From positions 31,250 through 95,249 of the forward strand of contig NZ_JBEPNO010000022.1 in assembly GCF_040546275.1 (NCBI RefSeq): a stretch of DNA of 64,000 bases. Reading direction: 5' to 3'. Position numbers and translations under genes: made by a program. The DNA comes from Nakamurella sp040546275 (lineage in GTDB: Bacteria > Actinomycetota > Actinomycetes > Mycobacteriales > Nakamurellaceae). The number at the start of each line of letters is the position of its first letter. Positions within the stretch are counted from its first letter, which is position 1. Positions 9,601 to 17,143 of this stretch are shown piece by piece. Below the pieces are notes generated by a model, which made no database searches, was not told the DNA's origin, and saw nothing but the letters and a program-made list of their open reading frames with translations.

Positions 9601-10053
9601 TCGGTGCTGCGTACGTCGGACTACCTTTACGGATTGCAGCGGGGGACCGAGCACGTCATCGAACTGCAGCCGGGCGTCCAGCTGACCGTCGGCCTCGAGG
9701 CCATCGGCGACGCCGACGAGCGTGGCCTCCGGATGGTGGTGACCACCCTCAACGGCCAGCTGCGACCGCTGCAGATCCGCGACCGGACGGTCACCGTCGA
9801 CGTGCCCGTCGCCGAGCGCGCCGACCCGAAGAATCCGTCACATGTCGCTTCGCCGTTCGCCGGTGTCGTCACCCTCGGGGTCACGGAGGGCGACGAGGTG
9901 GCCGCCGGCCAGACCGTCGCCACCATCGAGGCGATGAAGATGGAGGCCTCGATCACCTCACCGATCGCCGGCACCGTGACGCGCACGGCCATCAACGCCG
10001 TGCAGCAGGTCGAGGGCGGCGATCTGGTGGTCGTCATCAAGGCGCAGTCTTGA
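6658..10053 (+). CDS. pyc: pyruvate carboxylase
   Basis: An 1131-residue biotin enzyme that carboxylates pyruvate to oxaloacetate, refilling the TCA cycle. Order: biotin carboxylase with ATP-grasp (AGGGGRGMRRV near residue 163, FIEMNPRIQVEHTVTE), carboxyltransferase (TDTTFRDAHQSLLATRVRT, LHTHDTAGGQL), and a C-terminal biotin carrier with the modified lysine in EAMKMEA. Length matches other single-chain enzymes. The GTG at 6658 has GAGGAG 9 nt upstream and gives the standard start FSKILVANRGEIA; an upstream open reading to 6469 would add a repetitive extension. Confidence 0.96.
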   Translation: MFSKILVANRGEIAIRAFRAAYELEIASVAVYPHEDRNSLHRQKADEAYQIGERGHPVRAYLDIDEIVRAARDSGADAVYPGYGFLSENPNLAQALEDAGITFIGPPASVLELAGNKSRAVEAARAAGLPVLESTDPSNDVPTLLAAAETVGFPLFVKAVAGGGGRGMRRVDRAEDLEELMGNAMREAESAFGDDTVFLERAVIEPRHIEVQVLADHTGAVVHLFERDCSVQRRHQKVIEVAPAVGLAPEMRAAMTADAVNFARHIGYVNAGTVEFLLGERDGHACYYFIEMNPRIQVEHTVTEEITDVDLVSSQIRIAAGETLADLGLAQESIHIRGAALQCRITTEDPTNGFRPDTGRIITYRSPGGGGVRVDGGTVHSGAEVSAHFDSLLVKLTCRGRDWGQAVARARRALAEFRIRGVATNIPFLQAVLEDPDFAAGGVTTSFIETHPQLLTARHSADRGTKLLTYLADVTVNRPHGARPTELIEPESKLLVLAAEPAPAGSRQLLADLGPEGFARWLRERTALAVTDTTFRDAHQSLLATRVRTRDLVAIAPAVARMTPELLSVEAWGGATYDVALRFLAEDPWERLVALRSSLPNIALQMLLRGRNTVGYTPYPEAVTDSFVTEAAAAGIDIFRIFDALNDVSQMRPAIEAVRATGTTVAEVALCYTADLSDPGEKLYTLDYYLRLAEQIVEAGAHVLAIKDMAGLLRAPAARTLVTALRERFDLPVHLHTHDTAGGQLATYLAAAEAGVDAVDAASAPMSGTTSQPSMSALVAAFDHTVRSTGLSLQAVADLEPYWEAVRAVYSPFESGLRAPTGRVYKHEIPGGQLSNLRQQAIALGLGGKFEAIETTYAAADAMLGRLVKVTPSSKVVGDLALHLVGSGVDPGEFESDPARFDIPDSVVGFLAGELGDPPGGWPEPFRSKALAGRSVKPAVAELTSEEGADLERSPRPTLNRLLFPGPDKDFRTSREEFGDISVLRTSDYLYGLQRGTEHVIELQPGVQLTVGLEAIGDADERGLRMVVTTLNGQLRPLQIRDRTVTVDVPVAERADPKNPSHVASPFAGVVTLGVTEGDEVAAGQTVATIEAMKMEASITSPIAGTVTRTAINAVQQVEGGDLVVVIKAQS

Positions 10054-10081
10054 GGCCGCTCCCGGTGCGGCGGGTCGCGCG

Positions 10082-10639
10082 ATGACGCGGATCACCGCCG
10101 GACTCCATCGCGGCCGCCGCTTGCAGACACCGGCCGGCGCGACGACCAGGCCCACCAGCGAGCGGGTCCGGGAGGCATTGGCCAACGCCTTGGTGGCGGC
10201 GGGCGGCCTGAACGGCGCGCGGGTTCTCGACTTGTACGCGGGCTCGGGTGCGCTCGGGCTGGAGCTCGTCTCGCGCGGTGCCGACTCGCTCGTGCTGGTC
10301 GAGCAGGACCGGCTGGCGCTGGTGGCGCTGCGGGCCAACGTCGCCACGTTGAAGCTCACCGATGCGCAGGTGGTCCCGTCCGATGTGCGCACGTTCGCGT
10401 CTTCACCGGCCGGCCGGCCGTTCGATTTCGTCGTCGCCGACCCGCCCTACGACGTACCCACCGCCGACCTGACGGCCATCTTCGCCGCGCTGGCCGCCGG
10501 CGGGCACCTGGGCATCGGCGCCGATCTGATCGTCGAGCGCAGCAAACGGTCCGGCGAGATGGTGTGGCCGGAACCGTTGGTGGAGGTGCGCACGAAGAAG
10601 TACGGCGACACCCGCCTCTGCTACGGTCGCGCGCCATGA
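10082..10639 (+). CDS. rsmD: 16S rRNA (guanine966-N2)-methyltransferase
   Basis: A 185-residue SAM-dependent Rossmann methyltransferase acting on the small ribosomal subunit. The SAM motif DLYAGSG is at 50-56 and the catalytic DPPY at 120-123. The N-terminal RITAGLHRGRRL and PTSERVREAL segments are the family signature. It follows pyc by 28 nt and precedes coaD by 43 nt, the usual actinobacterial pairing. Confidence 0.95.
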   Translation: MTRITAGLHRGRRLQTPAGATTRPTSERVREALANALVAAGGLNGARVLDLYAGSGALGLELVSRGADSLVLVEQDRLALVALRANVATLKLTDAQVVPSDVRTFASSPAGRPFDFVVADPPYDVPTADLTAIFAALAAGGHLGIGADLIVERSKRSGEMVWPEPLVEVRTKKYGDTRLCYGRAP

Positions 10640-10682
10640 GAACCTCCGTGTCGGACCAGAGCGACCACTGCGAGGGAACGGC

Positions 10683-11162
10683 ATGACGCACGCGGTGTGC
10701 CCCGGATCGTTCGATCCGCCGACCCTCGGACACCTGGACATCATCGAGCGGGTGGCCGGGCTCTTCGACCAGGTGACGGTCGCTGTTCTGGTCAACCCCG
10801 ACAAGACCGGCCTCTTCGCGATCGACGAGCGGCTGGACCTGCTGCGGGCGATCACCGGCCAGTGGCCGAACGTGACGGTGGACTCGTTCTCCGGTCTGTT
10901 GGTCGAGTACTGCACCCGGAACAACATCGCCGCGATCGTCAAGGGATTGCGCGCAGTCTCCGATTTCGACTACGAACTCCAGATGGCCCAGATGAACTCC
11001 GGGCTGGCGAAGGTGGACACGTTGTTCATGCCGACCAATCCGGAGTACTCGTTCCTCTCGTCGTCGCTGGTCAAACAGGTAGCGACCTACGGCGGAGACG
11101 TGTCTCGGCTGCTGCCGCCCGTCGTCCAGCAGGCGTTGGCCGCCAAACTCGCCGCCTCCTGA
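10683..11162 (+). CDS. coaD: phosphopantetheine adenylyltransferase
   Basis: A 159-residue nucleotidyltransferase for the penultimate step of coenzyme A synthesis (4'-phosphopantetheine plus ATP to dephospho-CoA). The TxGH motif is T14-LGH17, the KGLR substrate loop is at 87-90, and the C-terminal SFLSSSLVK segment matches the ISSTxxR-like ATP loop. GAGGGA precedes the ATG. Full length. Confidence 0.96.
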   Translation: MTHAVCPGSFDPPTLGHLDIIERVAGLFDQVTVAVLVNPDKTGLFAIDERLDLLRAITGQWPNVTVDSFSGLLVEYCTRNNIAAIVKGLRAVSDFDYELQMAQMNSGLAKVDTLFMPTNPEYSFLSSSLVKQVATYGGDVSRLLPPVVQQALAAKLAAS

Positions 11163-11171
11163 CCCGCCCCG

Positions 11172-11498
11172 CCCGCGTCGCTGCTCGGTACCTGTGTGCA
11201 ACTTCCGTCGTCGGTGGGTTTGGCAGCCACTCCTGGCCAGGAGGGCCATCCCCGAGAGCTCGGCGAGCCTGCGGCCCGCGTCGCTGCTCGGTATCTGTGG
11301 GCAACTGCCGTCGTCGGTCGGTTTGGCAGCCACTCCTGGCCAGGAGGGCCATCCCCGAGAGCTCGGCGAGCCTGCGGCCCGCGTCGCTGCTCGGTATCTG
11401 TGTGCAACTGCCGTCGTCGGTCGGTTTGGCAGCCACTCCTGGCCAGGAGGGCCATCCCCGAGAGCTCGGCGAGCCTTCGGCCCGCGTCGCTGCTCGGG
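11172..11498. repeat. 103-bp tandem repeat, 3.2 units, filling the coaD-sepIVA gap
   Basis: Units start at 11172, 11275 and 11378, and a partial fourth starts at 11481 and breaks off after about 18 bp. Units two and three are nearly identical; unit one differs at a few bases. Each holds the palindrome CCTGGCCAGG followed by an inverted CCGAGAGCTCGG. Because 103 is not a multiple of three, the same pseudo-peptide appears in successive reading frames, so the repeat is not coding. The rest of the 432-bp gap (11499-11594) has only the leader of the next gene. Confidence 0.9.
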
Positions 11499-11594
11499 CG
11501 TGCCTGCCGGGTGAAAGCGGCCCGAGTTGGCACACTGGCCGGGCAGGGCCGCGTTGCCTGATGGCTGCTGCACGAGAAGGAGAGGTCCGCCAGC

Positions 11595-12326
11595 GTGTAC
11601 CGCGTATTCGAAGCGCTCGACGAATTGGTCACCATCGTCGAGGAGGCCCGGGGCCTGCCGATGACGGCGTCCTGCGTTGTGCCTCGTGGGGACGTGCTGG
11701 AGTTGCTCGACGACGTCCGCGACGCCCTGCCAGGCGAGATGGACGACGCACAGGACGTGCTCGACCACCGCGACCAGATGCTGTCGGAGGCAAAGGCGAC
11801 GGCTGACAAGAACATCGCCGACGCCGAGGCCGAGGCTGCCCGGCTGGTGCACAGCGCCCGCGCCGAGGCATCCGCGACCGTTGCCGGGGCACAGGCCGAG
11901 GCCGACCGACTGGTCGACGAGGCCACCGCCCGCGCCGAGGCGATTCTGGCACGAGCCCAGGCGGATGCCGATCGCACCGTGCAGTCCGGTCAGGACCAGC
12001 ACGACGCTCTGGTGTCCCGCGGTCACGGTGAGGCGGAGCGGCTGGTGTCCGCCGGCCGGGCGACCTACGAGCGTGCGGTGGCCGACGGTCGCAGCGAGCA
12101 GGCCCGGTTGGTATCGCAGTCCGAGGTCGTCCAGGCTGCGCACGTCGAGTCGGCCAAGATCCTCGACGCCGCGCACGGTGACATCGACCGGATGCGCGCC
12201 GACTGCGACTCCTACGTCGACTCCAAGCTCGCCGGTCTCGAGGAGACGCTGACCAAGACGCTCCGCACCGTGGGCCGTGGCCGCACGTCCCTCCGTTCCG
12301 GAGCCGTCGCCGACTACCGCGACTGA
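11595..12326 (+). CDS. DivIVA-like coiled-coil protein (SepIVA-like)
   Basis: A 243-residue protein, with a short N-terminal segment (YRVFEALDELVTIVEEARG) followed from about residue 50 to 215 by an uninterrupted coiled coil rich in A, E, R and D. The position next to DUF177, rnc and mutM, and the N-terminus, match mycobacterial SepIVA, a DivIVA-domain factor for septation and cell-envelope growth. The GTG start has GAAGGAGAGG upstream. The C-terminal basic tail (LRTVGRGRTSLRSG) is likely disordered. The role is inferred from context and architecture. Confidence 0.8.
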   Translation: MYRVFEALDELVTIVEEARGLPMTASCVVPRGDVLELLDDVRDALPGEMDDAQDVLDHRDQMLSEAKATADKNIADAEAEAARLVHSARAEASATVAGAQAEADRLVDEATARAEAILARAQADADRTVQSGQDQHDALVSRGHGEAERLVSAGRATYERAVADGRSEQARLVSQSEVVQAAHVESAKILDAAHGDIDRMRADCDSYVDSKLAGLEETLTKTLRTVGRGRTSLRSGAVADYRD

Positions 12327-12357
12327 CCAGCCGCTCGGGGCACCCAGGCGCCGGCAT

Positions 12358-12440
12358 GGCGCATACGGGAGCGCCCGGCGCAGACGGAAATGCCCATTTC
12401 GGGCCGGTTTCGTCCAGAATTGGGTCTTTCTGTATGCGCG
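12358..12440. repeat. 82-bp palindromic intergenic repeat, copy B
   Basis: The ends GCGCATACGGGA and TTCTGTATGCGC are imperfect inverted repeats, and inner blocks such as TGCCC align with copy A at 2536-2617. Element length is the same. It begins about 30 bp after the sepIVA-like stop. Confidence 0.6.
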
Positions 12441-12507
12441 GCGCACGGACGTATGCGCGGCGCACGGACGTGTGCGCGGTGCAGGGACGTGTGCGCGGCG
12501 CTCGAAC
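12432..12507. repeat. 19-bp tandem repeat, four units
   Basis: Units start at 12432, 12451, 12470 and 12489. The first two are identical (GTATGCGCGGCGCACGGAC) and the last two are degenerate. The first unit overlaps the right end of palindromic copy B, so the array seems to have grown from the element's end. The remaining gap to 12706 holds a run of degenerate ACACCGACA motifs (12617-12690) before DUF177 and no gene. Confidence 0.85.
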
Positions 12508-12706
12508 GTTGCCCGGAGTACCGGCCGGCTGAGCACACCGAATTGGGCCGGCGGGGGAGTTCGACTACTCTAGAGTGGTTGGCCCCAGTCCGGCTGCCAC
12601 CGAGGACGTCGACAAAGCACCGACAACACCGACATGACACCGACAGCGCTCGCAGCACCGATATGACACCCGTAGCACCGACACCGCCCCGATCGAGAAT
12701 CGACTG

Positions 12707-13282
12707 ATGACCACCAAGCGCCCCAACCACGCCTCGCCGTGGGTGCTCGACACCCGCCCCCTCGGGCGGCGTCCGGGCAGCATGAAGGCCTACCGTTTGA
12801 CGGCTCCGGTCGGCGACCCGATGGGTATCGAAGTTCTGGCCGTTCCGCGCGACGCCGAGATCGATCTGGACGTGCGGATCGAGTCGGTCGCCGAGGGCGT
12901 CCTCGTCTCCGGCACCGCGTCCGGCACCGCAGTCGGGGAGTGCGCCCGCTGTCTGACGGAGATCAGGGTTCCGGTGAGCGCGGATCTGCGCGAACTGTTC
13001 GCCTACCCGGACTCGACCACCGCAGCCACCACCGATGACGACGAGATTCCACGGCTGATCGACGACCTGATCGATCTGGAACCGCTCGTCCGCGACGAGA
13101 TCGTGCTGACCATGCCGTTGGCCCCGTTGTGCCGCCCGGATTGCGCCGGTCTGTGCGTCGAATGCGGTGAGCGTTTCGATGACCTCGAGCCGGGTCATTC
13201 TCATGAGATACTTGACCCCCGGTGGGCCGATCTGGCCGCCAAGTTCGGCGTGCCCGGTGGGTCTCCCACCGCGAACAACTAG
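12707..13282 (+). CDS. DUF177 (YceD) family protein
   Basis: 191 residues. DUF177/YceD proteins act in 23S rRNA accumulation and are co-transcribed with rpmF in most bacteria, as here. Six cysteines fit a zinc site: C79 and C82 (CARC), and C142, C146, C150 and C153 in LCRPDCAGLCVECG. An acidic stretch around 110-130 precedes the second cluster. rpmF follows by 135 bp. Confidence 0.88.
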   Translation: MTTKRPNHASPWVLDTRPLGRRPGSMKAYRLTAPVGDPMGIEVLAVPRDAEIDLDVRIESVAEGVLVSGTASGTAVGECARCLTEIRVPVSADLRELFAYPDSTTAATTDDDEIPRLIDDLIDLEPLVRDEIVLTMPLAPLCRPDCAGLCVECGERFDDLEPGHSHEILDPRWADLAAKFGVPGGSPTANN

Positions 13283-13417
13283 TTGGCAACAGCTCCCAGC
13301 GCCCGAGCGCAGTGGCACAAGCCCGATCACCACCATCTGCTTCATCAGAGTTCAGCACCACCCGGAGTCGGAGACACTGACGCCGATTCCACCTGACAAC
13401 AACGAGGAGAAGTAATC

Positions 13418-13597
13418 ATGGCCGTTCCGAAGCGGAGACTGTCACGCGCCAACACCCACGCGCGGCGCTCGCAGTGGAAGACCACCGTCCCCACCCTTGC
13501 GACGTGCCCGAACCGCGCCTGTGGCGCACTCACCCCGCCCCACCAGGCGTGCACGACGTGTGGCCAGTACCGGGGCCGCCAGGTCGTCGGGGTCTGA
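13418..13597 (+). CDS. rpmF: 50S ribosomal protein L32
   Basis: A 59-residue protein beginning MAVPKRRLSRANTHARR, the canonical L32 N-terminus. Four cysteines in CPNRACG and CTTCG make it the zinc-binding form. GAGGAG lies 9 nt before the ATG. It is followed after only 8 nt by the first candidate start of rnc, the usual DUF177-rpmF-rnc order. Confidence 0.95.
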   Translation: MAVPKRRLSRANTHARRSQWKTTVPTLATCPNRACGALTPPHQACTTCGQYRGRQVVGV

Positions 13598-13605
13598 ACC
13601 ACCCG

Positions 13606-14376
13606 GTGGCAGACGGGGCAGGGTCATCGAAGTCCGTGATTTCGGCGAGCAACATTCCTGACCCGGAAGAGCTTTTCGCAGTGCTCGGCGTCGAACTCGA
13701 TGCCGAGCGTGCCGTGCTTGCGTTGACTCACCGGTCCTTCGCGTACGAGCACGGCGGCCTGCCCACCAACGAACGACTGGAGTTCCTCGGCGACTCGGTG
13801 CTTGGCATCGTCGTCACGGACAAGCTCTACCGCGATCACCCGGATCTGCCCGAGGGCAAGCTGGCCAAGCTGCGCGCGTCGATCGTCAACATGCATGCAC
13901 TTGCAGGCGTCGGACGCCGGATGGGCTTGGGCGACATGCTGCGGCTAGGCCGCGGCGAGGAGCTGACCGGCGGTCGCGACAAGGCATCGATCGTCGCCGA
14001 TGCCGTCGAGGCGGTACTGGGTGCGGTGTACCTCCAGTACGGCATCGAGGTCGCCCGGACGGTCATCCACACCCTGTTCGCCGACCTCCTCACGGACGCG
14101 CCCGGACTCGGTGCGAGCCTTGATTGGAAGACCTCCCTGCAGGAGATGTCGGCCTCCAAGAGCCTCGGTGTTCCGGAGTACCGGGTCACCGAAGAAGGCC
14201 CCGACCACGCCAAGTCATTCGAGGCCGAGGTCCTGCTCGGCGGTGTTGTCTACGGCGCGGGCGCCGGGCGCACCAAGAAGGAAGCGGAGCAGCAGGCCGC
14301 CTCCGCCGCGTTCACCGCTCTGGACGTCGATCCGCCGGAAACGCCCGCGGATCCCTCCGACGCCCCCGGTGCCTGA
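13606..14376 (+). CDS. rnc: ribonuclease III
   Basis: A 256-residue double-strand-specific RNase that matures rRNA. The signature NERLEFLGDSVLG is at 55-67, with the metal-binding acidic residues also in the DKASIVADAVEAVLGA helix. The double-stranded RNA binding domain is at about 175-245 (FEAEVLLGG, TKKEAEQQAA). The start could be GTG 13606 or GTG 13636; neither has a convincing ribosome site, and 13606 is taken because it nearly abuts rpmF. The stop overlaps mutM by 8 nt. Confidence 0.93.
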   Translation: MADGAGSSKSVISASNIPDPEELFAVLGVELDAERAVLALTHRSFAYEHGGLPTNERLEFLGDSVLGIVVTDKLYRDHPDLPEGKLAKLRASIVNMHALAGVGRRMGLGDMLRLGRGEELTGGRDKASIVADAVEAVLGAVYLQYGIEVARTVIHTLFADLLTDAPGLGASLDWKTSLQEMSASKSLGVPEYRVTEEGPDHAKSFEAEVLLGGVVYGAGAGRTKKEAEQQAASAAFTALDVDPPETPADPSDAPGA

Positions 14377-15235
14377 GCTACCCGAGGTCGAGGTCGTCCG
14401 CCGGGGTCTGATCGAGCATGCCGTCGGACGCAGGATCTCCTCCGTGTCCGTCCTCAACGACCGCGCGATCCGGCGCCATCTGCTCGGACGCGCCGACTTC
14501 GAAGCATCGGTGGCCGGGCATGAGGTGCTGGACATCCGTCGCCGCGGCAAATACCTGTGGTGGGTACTGGACGACGGAGACGCCCTGCTCGCCCACCTCG
14601 GGATGAGCGGTCAGTTCCGCGTCAGCTCCACGGTTGGCGCACTTGCGGCCGTTGCTGCCCATCCGCATCTCCGCGTCCGCTTCAGCTTCGCCGACGGCGG
14701 TCCGGACATCGACTTCCTGGATCAGCGCACCTTCGGCGGGATGTCGTTCCTGCCCGGTCAGGCCGTACTCCCCGACCCGATCGCCCACATCGCGCTCGAT
14801 CCGCTCGATCCGGCCTACGACCTCGACGCCACAGTGGCCCGGATCCGTTCGAAGAACACCGAGATCAAACGCGCGCTGCTCGACCAGACCGTGGTGTCCG
14901 GGATCGGCAACATCTACGCCGACGAATCGCTCTGGCGTGCCCGCCTCAACTACGCGCGTTCGACGGCAGGCTTGACGAGGCCGGTCGTGCGTCGTGTCCT
15001 GGAGGCAGCCAGAGAAGTGATGGCCGAGGCACTCTCGGTCGGCGGGACCTCCTTCGATGCGCTCTACGTCGACGTCAACGGCGACTCCGGCTACTTCGAC
15101 CGGTCGCTGGCCGCCTACGGGCAGGAAGGTCGCCCCTGTCCGCGGTGCGGAACCGCGATCCGCCGGGACGCCTTCATGAATCGGTCATCCTTCTACTGCC
15201 CGGTGTGCCAACCCAAGCCCCGCGTCCGCCGCTGA
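14369..15235 (+). CDS. mutM: formamidopyrimidine-DNA glycosylase
   Basis: A 288-residue base-excision repair enzyme that removes 8-oxoguanine and FapyG. The GTG start gives the essential P2-E3 (PELPEVE) after removal of the initiator. The helix-two-turn-helix region (DQTVVSGIGNIYADE) and a zinc finger with C257, C260, C277 and C280 are intact. It overlaps rnc by 8 nt, indicating translational coupling. Confidence 0.95.
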   Translation: MPELPEVEVVRRGLIEHAVGRRISSVSVLNDRAIRRHLLGRADFEASVAGHEVLDIRRRGKYLWWVLDDGDALLAHLGMSGQFRVSSTVGALAAVAAHPHLRVRFSFADGGPDIDFLDQRTFGGMSFLPGQAVLPDPIAHIALDPLDPAYDLDATVARIRSKNTEIKRALLDQTVVSGIGNIYADESLWRARLNYARSTAGLTRPVVRRVLEAAREVMAEALSVGGTSFDALYVDVNGDSGYFDRSLAAYGQEGRPCPRCGTAIRRDAFMNRSSFYCPVCQPKPRVRR

Positions 15236-15279
15236 CCGACCCCGCCCTCCTGGAACCCGGCCGAGCACGAGAAACTCAC

Positions 15280-15321
15280 GCCGGACGAATCATGCCGGAC
15301 GAATTTTGCCGGACGAATCAC
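15280..15321. repeat. 14-bp tandem repeat, three units, across a stop codon
   Basis: GCCGGACGAATCAT, GCCGGACGAATTTT and GCCGGACGAATCAC start at 15280, 15294 and 15308. The last unit contains the stop codon of the minus-strand propeller gene (15318-15320). It fills the gap between two convergent genes. Confidence 0.85.
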
Positions 15322-16622
15322 GCCACGTTCGCGGCCACGATCCCGCTCGTCGTGCCGACATAGATCTTCTTGCCCACCAGCATCGGCGTTGCGAAGCGTG
15401 TGGTGCTGCCGACATCGATGCTGCCCAGCACAGCCCCGGTTCCGCCGCTCAGCGCGTAGAGCTTGGTACCGCTGAGGGAATACACCGCTCCCGGCCCGAC
15501 GATGGGCGATCCCGGAATGCCCGAGGCGGTCCACAAGGTCGTGAACCGACCGTTCGACTGCACCTGGACCCGGGTGACGCCATTCGTGCAGGGCATGTAG
15601 ACGGTGGCGCCGGTGACGGCCGACACGCCGAAGGCACGGCACAGCGGGGCGCTGTAGGTCTGCCCGCCGATACCGCCCAGATGCCCGCTCCGGGCGGTGT
15701 AGCCGTTACCCGACTTCCCGGCCTGGAGGATGTAGCCGATGCTCGTGTAGGCCGGTGTCATCGATCCGAGATCGAGGTCGTTGGCGTTGTCGTTGGCCCA
15801 GCTGCTCGGCGCGAAGAAGTCCACGCGGGACATGGAGGGGTTGATCTCGGTCACCGAGTCGCTGTAGTCGTAAGACGTCTGCGACTCGCCGTTTCCGACG
15901 GCGACGAACAGGTTGCCGTTGGGTGCCACCACTGGGCCGCCTGCGGCCCAGATCGCGCCTTCCCGCGGCGTCGGGACGACGTAAGCCCGTCCGCCGGCTG
16001 CGCCGTTGGCCTTGATCGCCAGCACAGCGCCCTTGTAGTTGCCGCAGTCACCGGCGAGCCCACCGAACGCGATGTAGACGTTGCCGCGGTCCACCGCGAG
16101 AGCCGCACGCTGCTGCTCCGCCTTCGGGTCGGTGCCGGGAACCTCGACCCGCTTGGACAACTCGACCACTCCGCTGTCCGCGTCCAGGCCCCAGAGTTCG
16201 TGCACCACGCCAAGAGAGGCGCTGTACGTGATCGTCACGACGAAGACCCTGCCCGTCACCGGATCGAACACCGGGGTGCCGGTGATGCCCGTCGGGCTGA
16301 TGTTGCCGCTGCAGGCGAGCACCGATGTGTCGCTGATCGGGGACCGCAGGTGACGACTCCAGCGCACCGCGCCCGTCGTCGGGTCCAGTGCGTAGACCGT
16401 GTTGTTCTCGGTGGCCACCACCACGCTGTGCGCGGTCAGGATCGGTGACCCGTACACGGAGCCGTCCAGGCCACGGCTGAAGCCGGCAGTGAACTTCTTG
16501 AACGCCGAGGCCGAGGTCGCGTTGCCCGAACGGAGGTTGTCACCGTGCCCGGTAGGCCAACCGGCCCCCATGGTGGCTACCACGATGAGTAACGCCGACA
16601 GCACTGTAAGTACGCGTCTCAT
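15318..16622 (-). CDS. secreted PQQ-like beta-propeller protein
   Basis: A 434-residue exported protein. Residues 1-23 (MRRVLTVLSALLIVV...) form a signal peptide. Repeated blade motifs such as VYALDPTTGAVRW, VFVVTI, LWGLDADSGVVEL and LYALSGGTGAVLG are typical of PQQ/BamB-type propellers. No redox partner domain or obvious catalytic site is seen, so a binding or scaffold role is more likely than a quinoprotein dehydrogenase. The start at 16622 has CACGAT 6 nt upstream and no ribosome site. It interrupts the conserved mutM-acyP-smc order in the opposite direction. Confidence 0.75.
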   Translation of the reverse strand: MRRVLTVLSALLIVVATMGAGWPTGHGDNLRSGNATSASAFKKFTAGFSRGLDGSVYGSPILTAHSVVVATENNTVYALDPTTGAVRWSRHLRSPISDTSVLACSGNISPTGITGTPVFDPVTGRVFVVTITYSASLGVVHELWGLDADSGVVELSKRVEVPGTDPKAEQQRAALAVDRGNVYIAFGGLAGDCGNYKGAVLAIKANGAAGGRAYVVPTPREGAIWAAGGPVVAPNGNLFVAVGNGESQTSYDYSDSVTEINPSMSRVDFFAPSSWANDNANDLDLGSMTPAYTSIGYILQAGKSGNGYTARSGHLGGIGGQTYSAPLCRAFGVSAVTGATVYMPCTNGVTRVQVQSNGRFTTLWTASGIPGSPIVGPGAVYSLSGTKLYALSGGTGAVLGSIDVGSTTRFATPMLVGKKIYVGTTSGIVAANVA

Positions 16623-16694
16623 GCCAGCATCGTGCGCCCCGTCAGCATGCAAGTCCAGCAACTCGACCGGATGAATTCCGAATGCGTAGTTGAC

Positions 16695-16700
16695 TAGATT
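16695..16700 (+). promoter_or_regulatory. -10 box of acyP (leaderless)
   Basis: TAGATT lies exactly 6 nt before the GTG start of acyP, with no Shine-Dalgarno sequence. Confidence 0.55.
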
Positions 16701-16706
16701 GACCCG

Positions 16707-17006
16707 GTGGATGAAGAAGATCCGGGCGGCAGAACGGAGAGGGTACGGATGACGGCCTTCGTGCACGGCCAGGTCCAGGGAGTGGGTTTCCGCTGGTGGA
16801 CGCGGGCTCGGGCGCTGGAGATCGGGCTGACCGGCAGTGCCACCAACCTGCATGACGGCCGGGTGCAGGTCGTCGCCGAAGGCACTCTCGAACGCTGCCG
16901 GTCGCTGGTCGCTGTGCTGCGCAGCGGCGGCGCACCGGGCACGGTCGCGCTAGTCGTCGAGCAGTACGGCAAGCCGAGGGGAGAGACGGGCTTCGTCGAG
17001 CGGTGA
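16707..17006 (+). CDS. acyP: acylphosphatase
   Basis: A 99-residue enzyme that hydrolyses carboxyl-phosphate bonds. The active-site loop is VHGQVQGVGFRWW with catalytic Arg29, and the partner Asn47 is in ATNLHDGRVQVVAEG. An N-terminal tail of about 14 residues is longer than usual; a start at the ATG 16749 would give the standard length, but the TAGATT box 6 nt before GTG 16707 supports the longer form. It precedes smc, as in mycobacteria. Confidence 0.92.
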   Translation: MDEEDPGGRTERVRMTAFVHGQVQGVGFRWWTRARALEIGLTGSATNLHDGRVQVVAEGTLERCRSLVAVLRSGGAPGTVALVVEQYGKPRGETGFVER

Positions 17007-17074
17007 ACTCGCGCACCGATCCATCGCAGCGCGGCGGGTAATCTGACACCCGCAGATCGCATTCGGGTCAGACC

Positions 17075-17128
17075 GGGCGCAAGCCCAGACCAGTCGACCC
17101 GGGGCGCAAGCCCATCTAAGTCGACGGG
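17075..17128. repeat. 27-bp direct repeat, two units, in the smc leader
   Basis: Units start at 17075 and 17102 and share GGGCGCAAGCCCA and AGTCGAC. Each holds a short inverted GGGC-GCAA-GCCC hairpin. They lie between a possible -10 box (TAATCT, 17039-17044) and the smc start, so they would be in the 5' untranslated leader. Confidence 0.75.
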
Positions 17129-17143
17129 AGGGACCTTTCACTC

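Noticed and set aside
11172..11498. Possible CRISPR array
   Set aside because: The repeats are contiguous 103-bp tandem units with no spacers, and no cas genes are present.
10356..12536. 726-residue minus-strand frame across rsmD, coaD, the repeats and the SepIVA-like gene
   Set aside because: It covers three coding regions on the other strand and reads the 103-bp repeat in shifting frames; not a protein.
16707..17006. HypF-like N-terminal domain instead of acylphosphatase
   Set aside because: The frame stops at 99 residues with no zinc fingers following; it is a stand-alone acylphosphatase.
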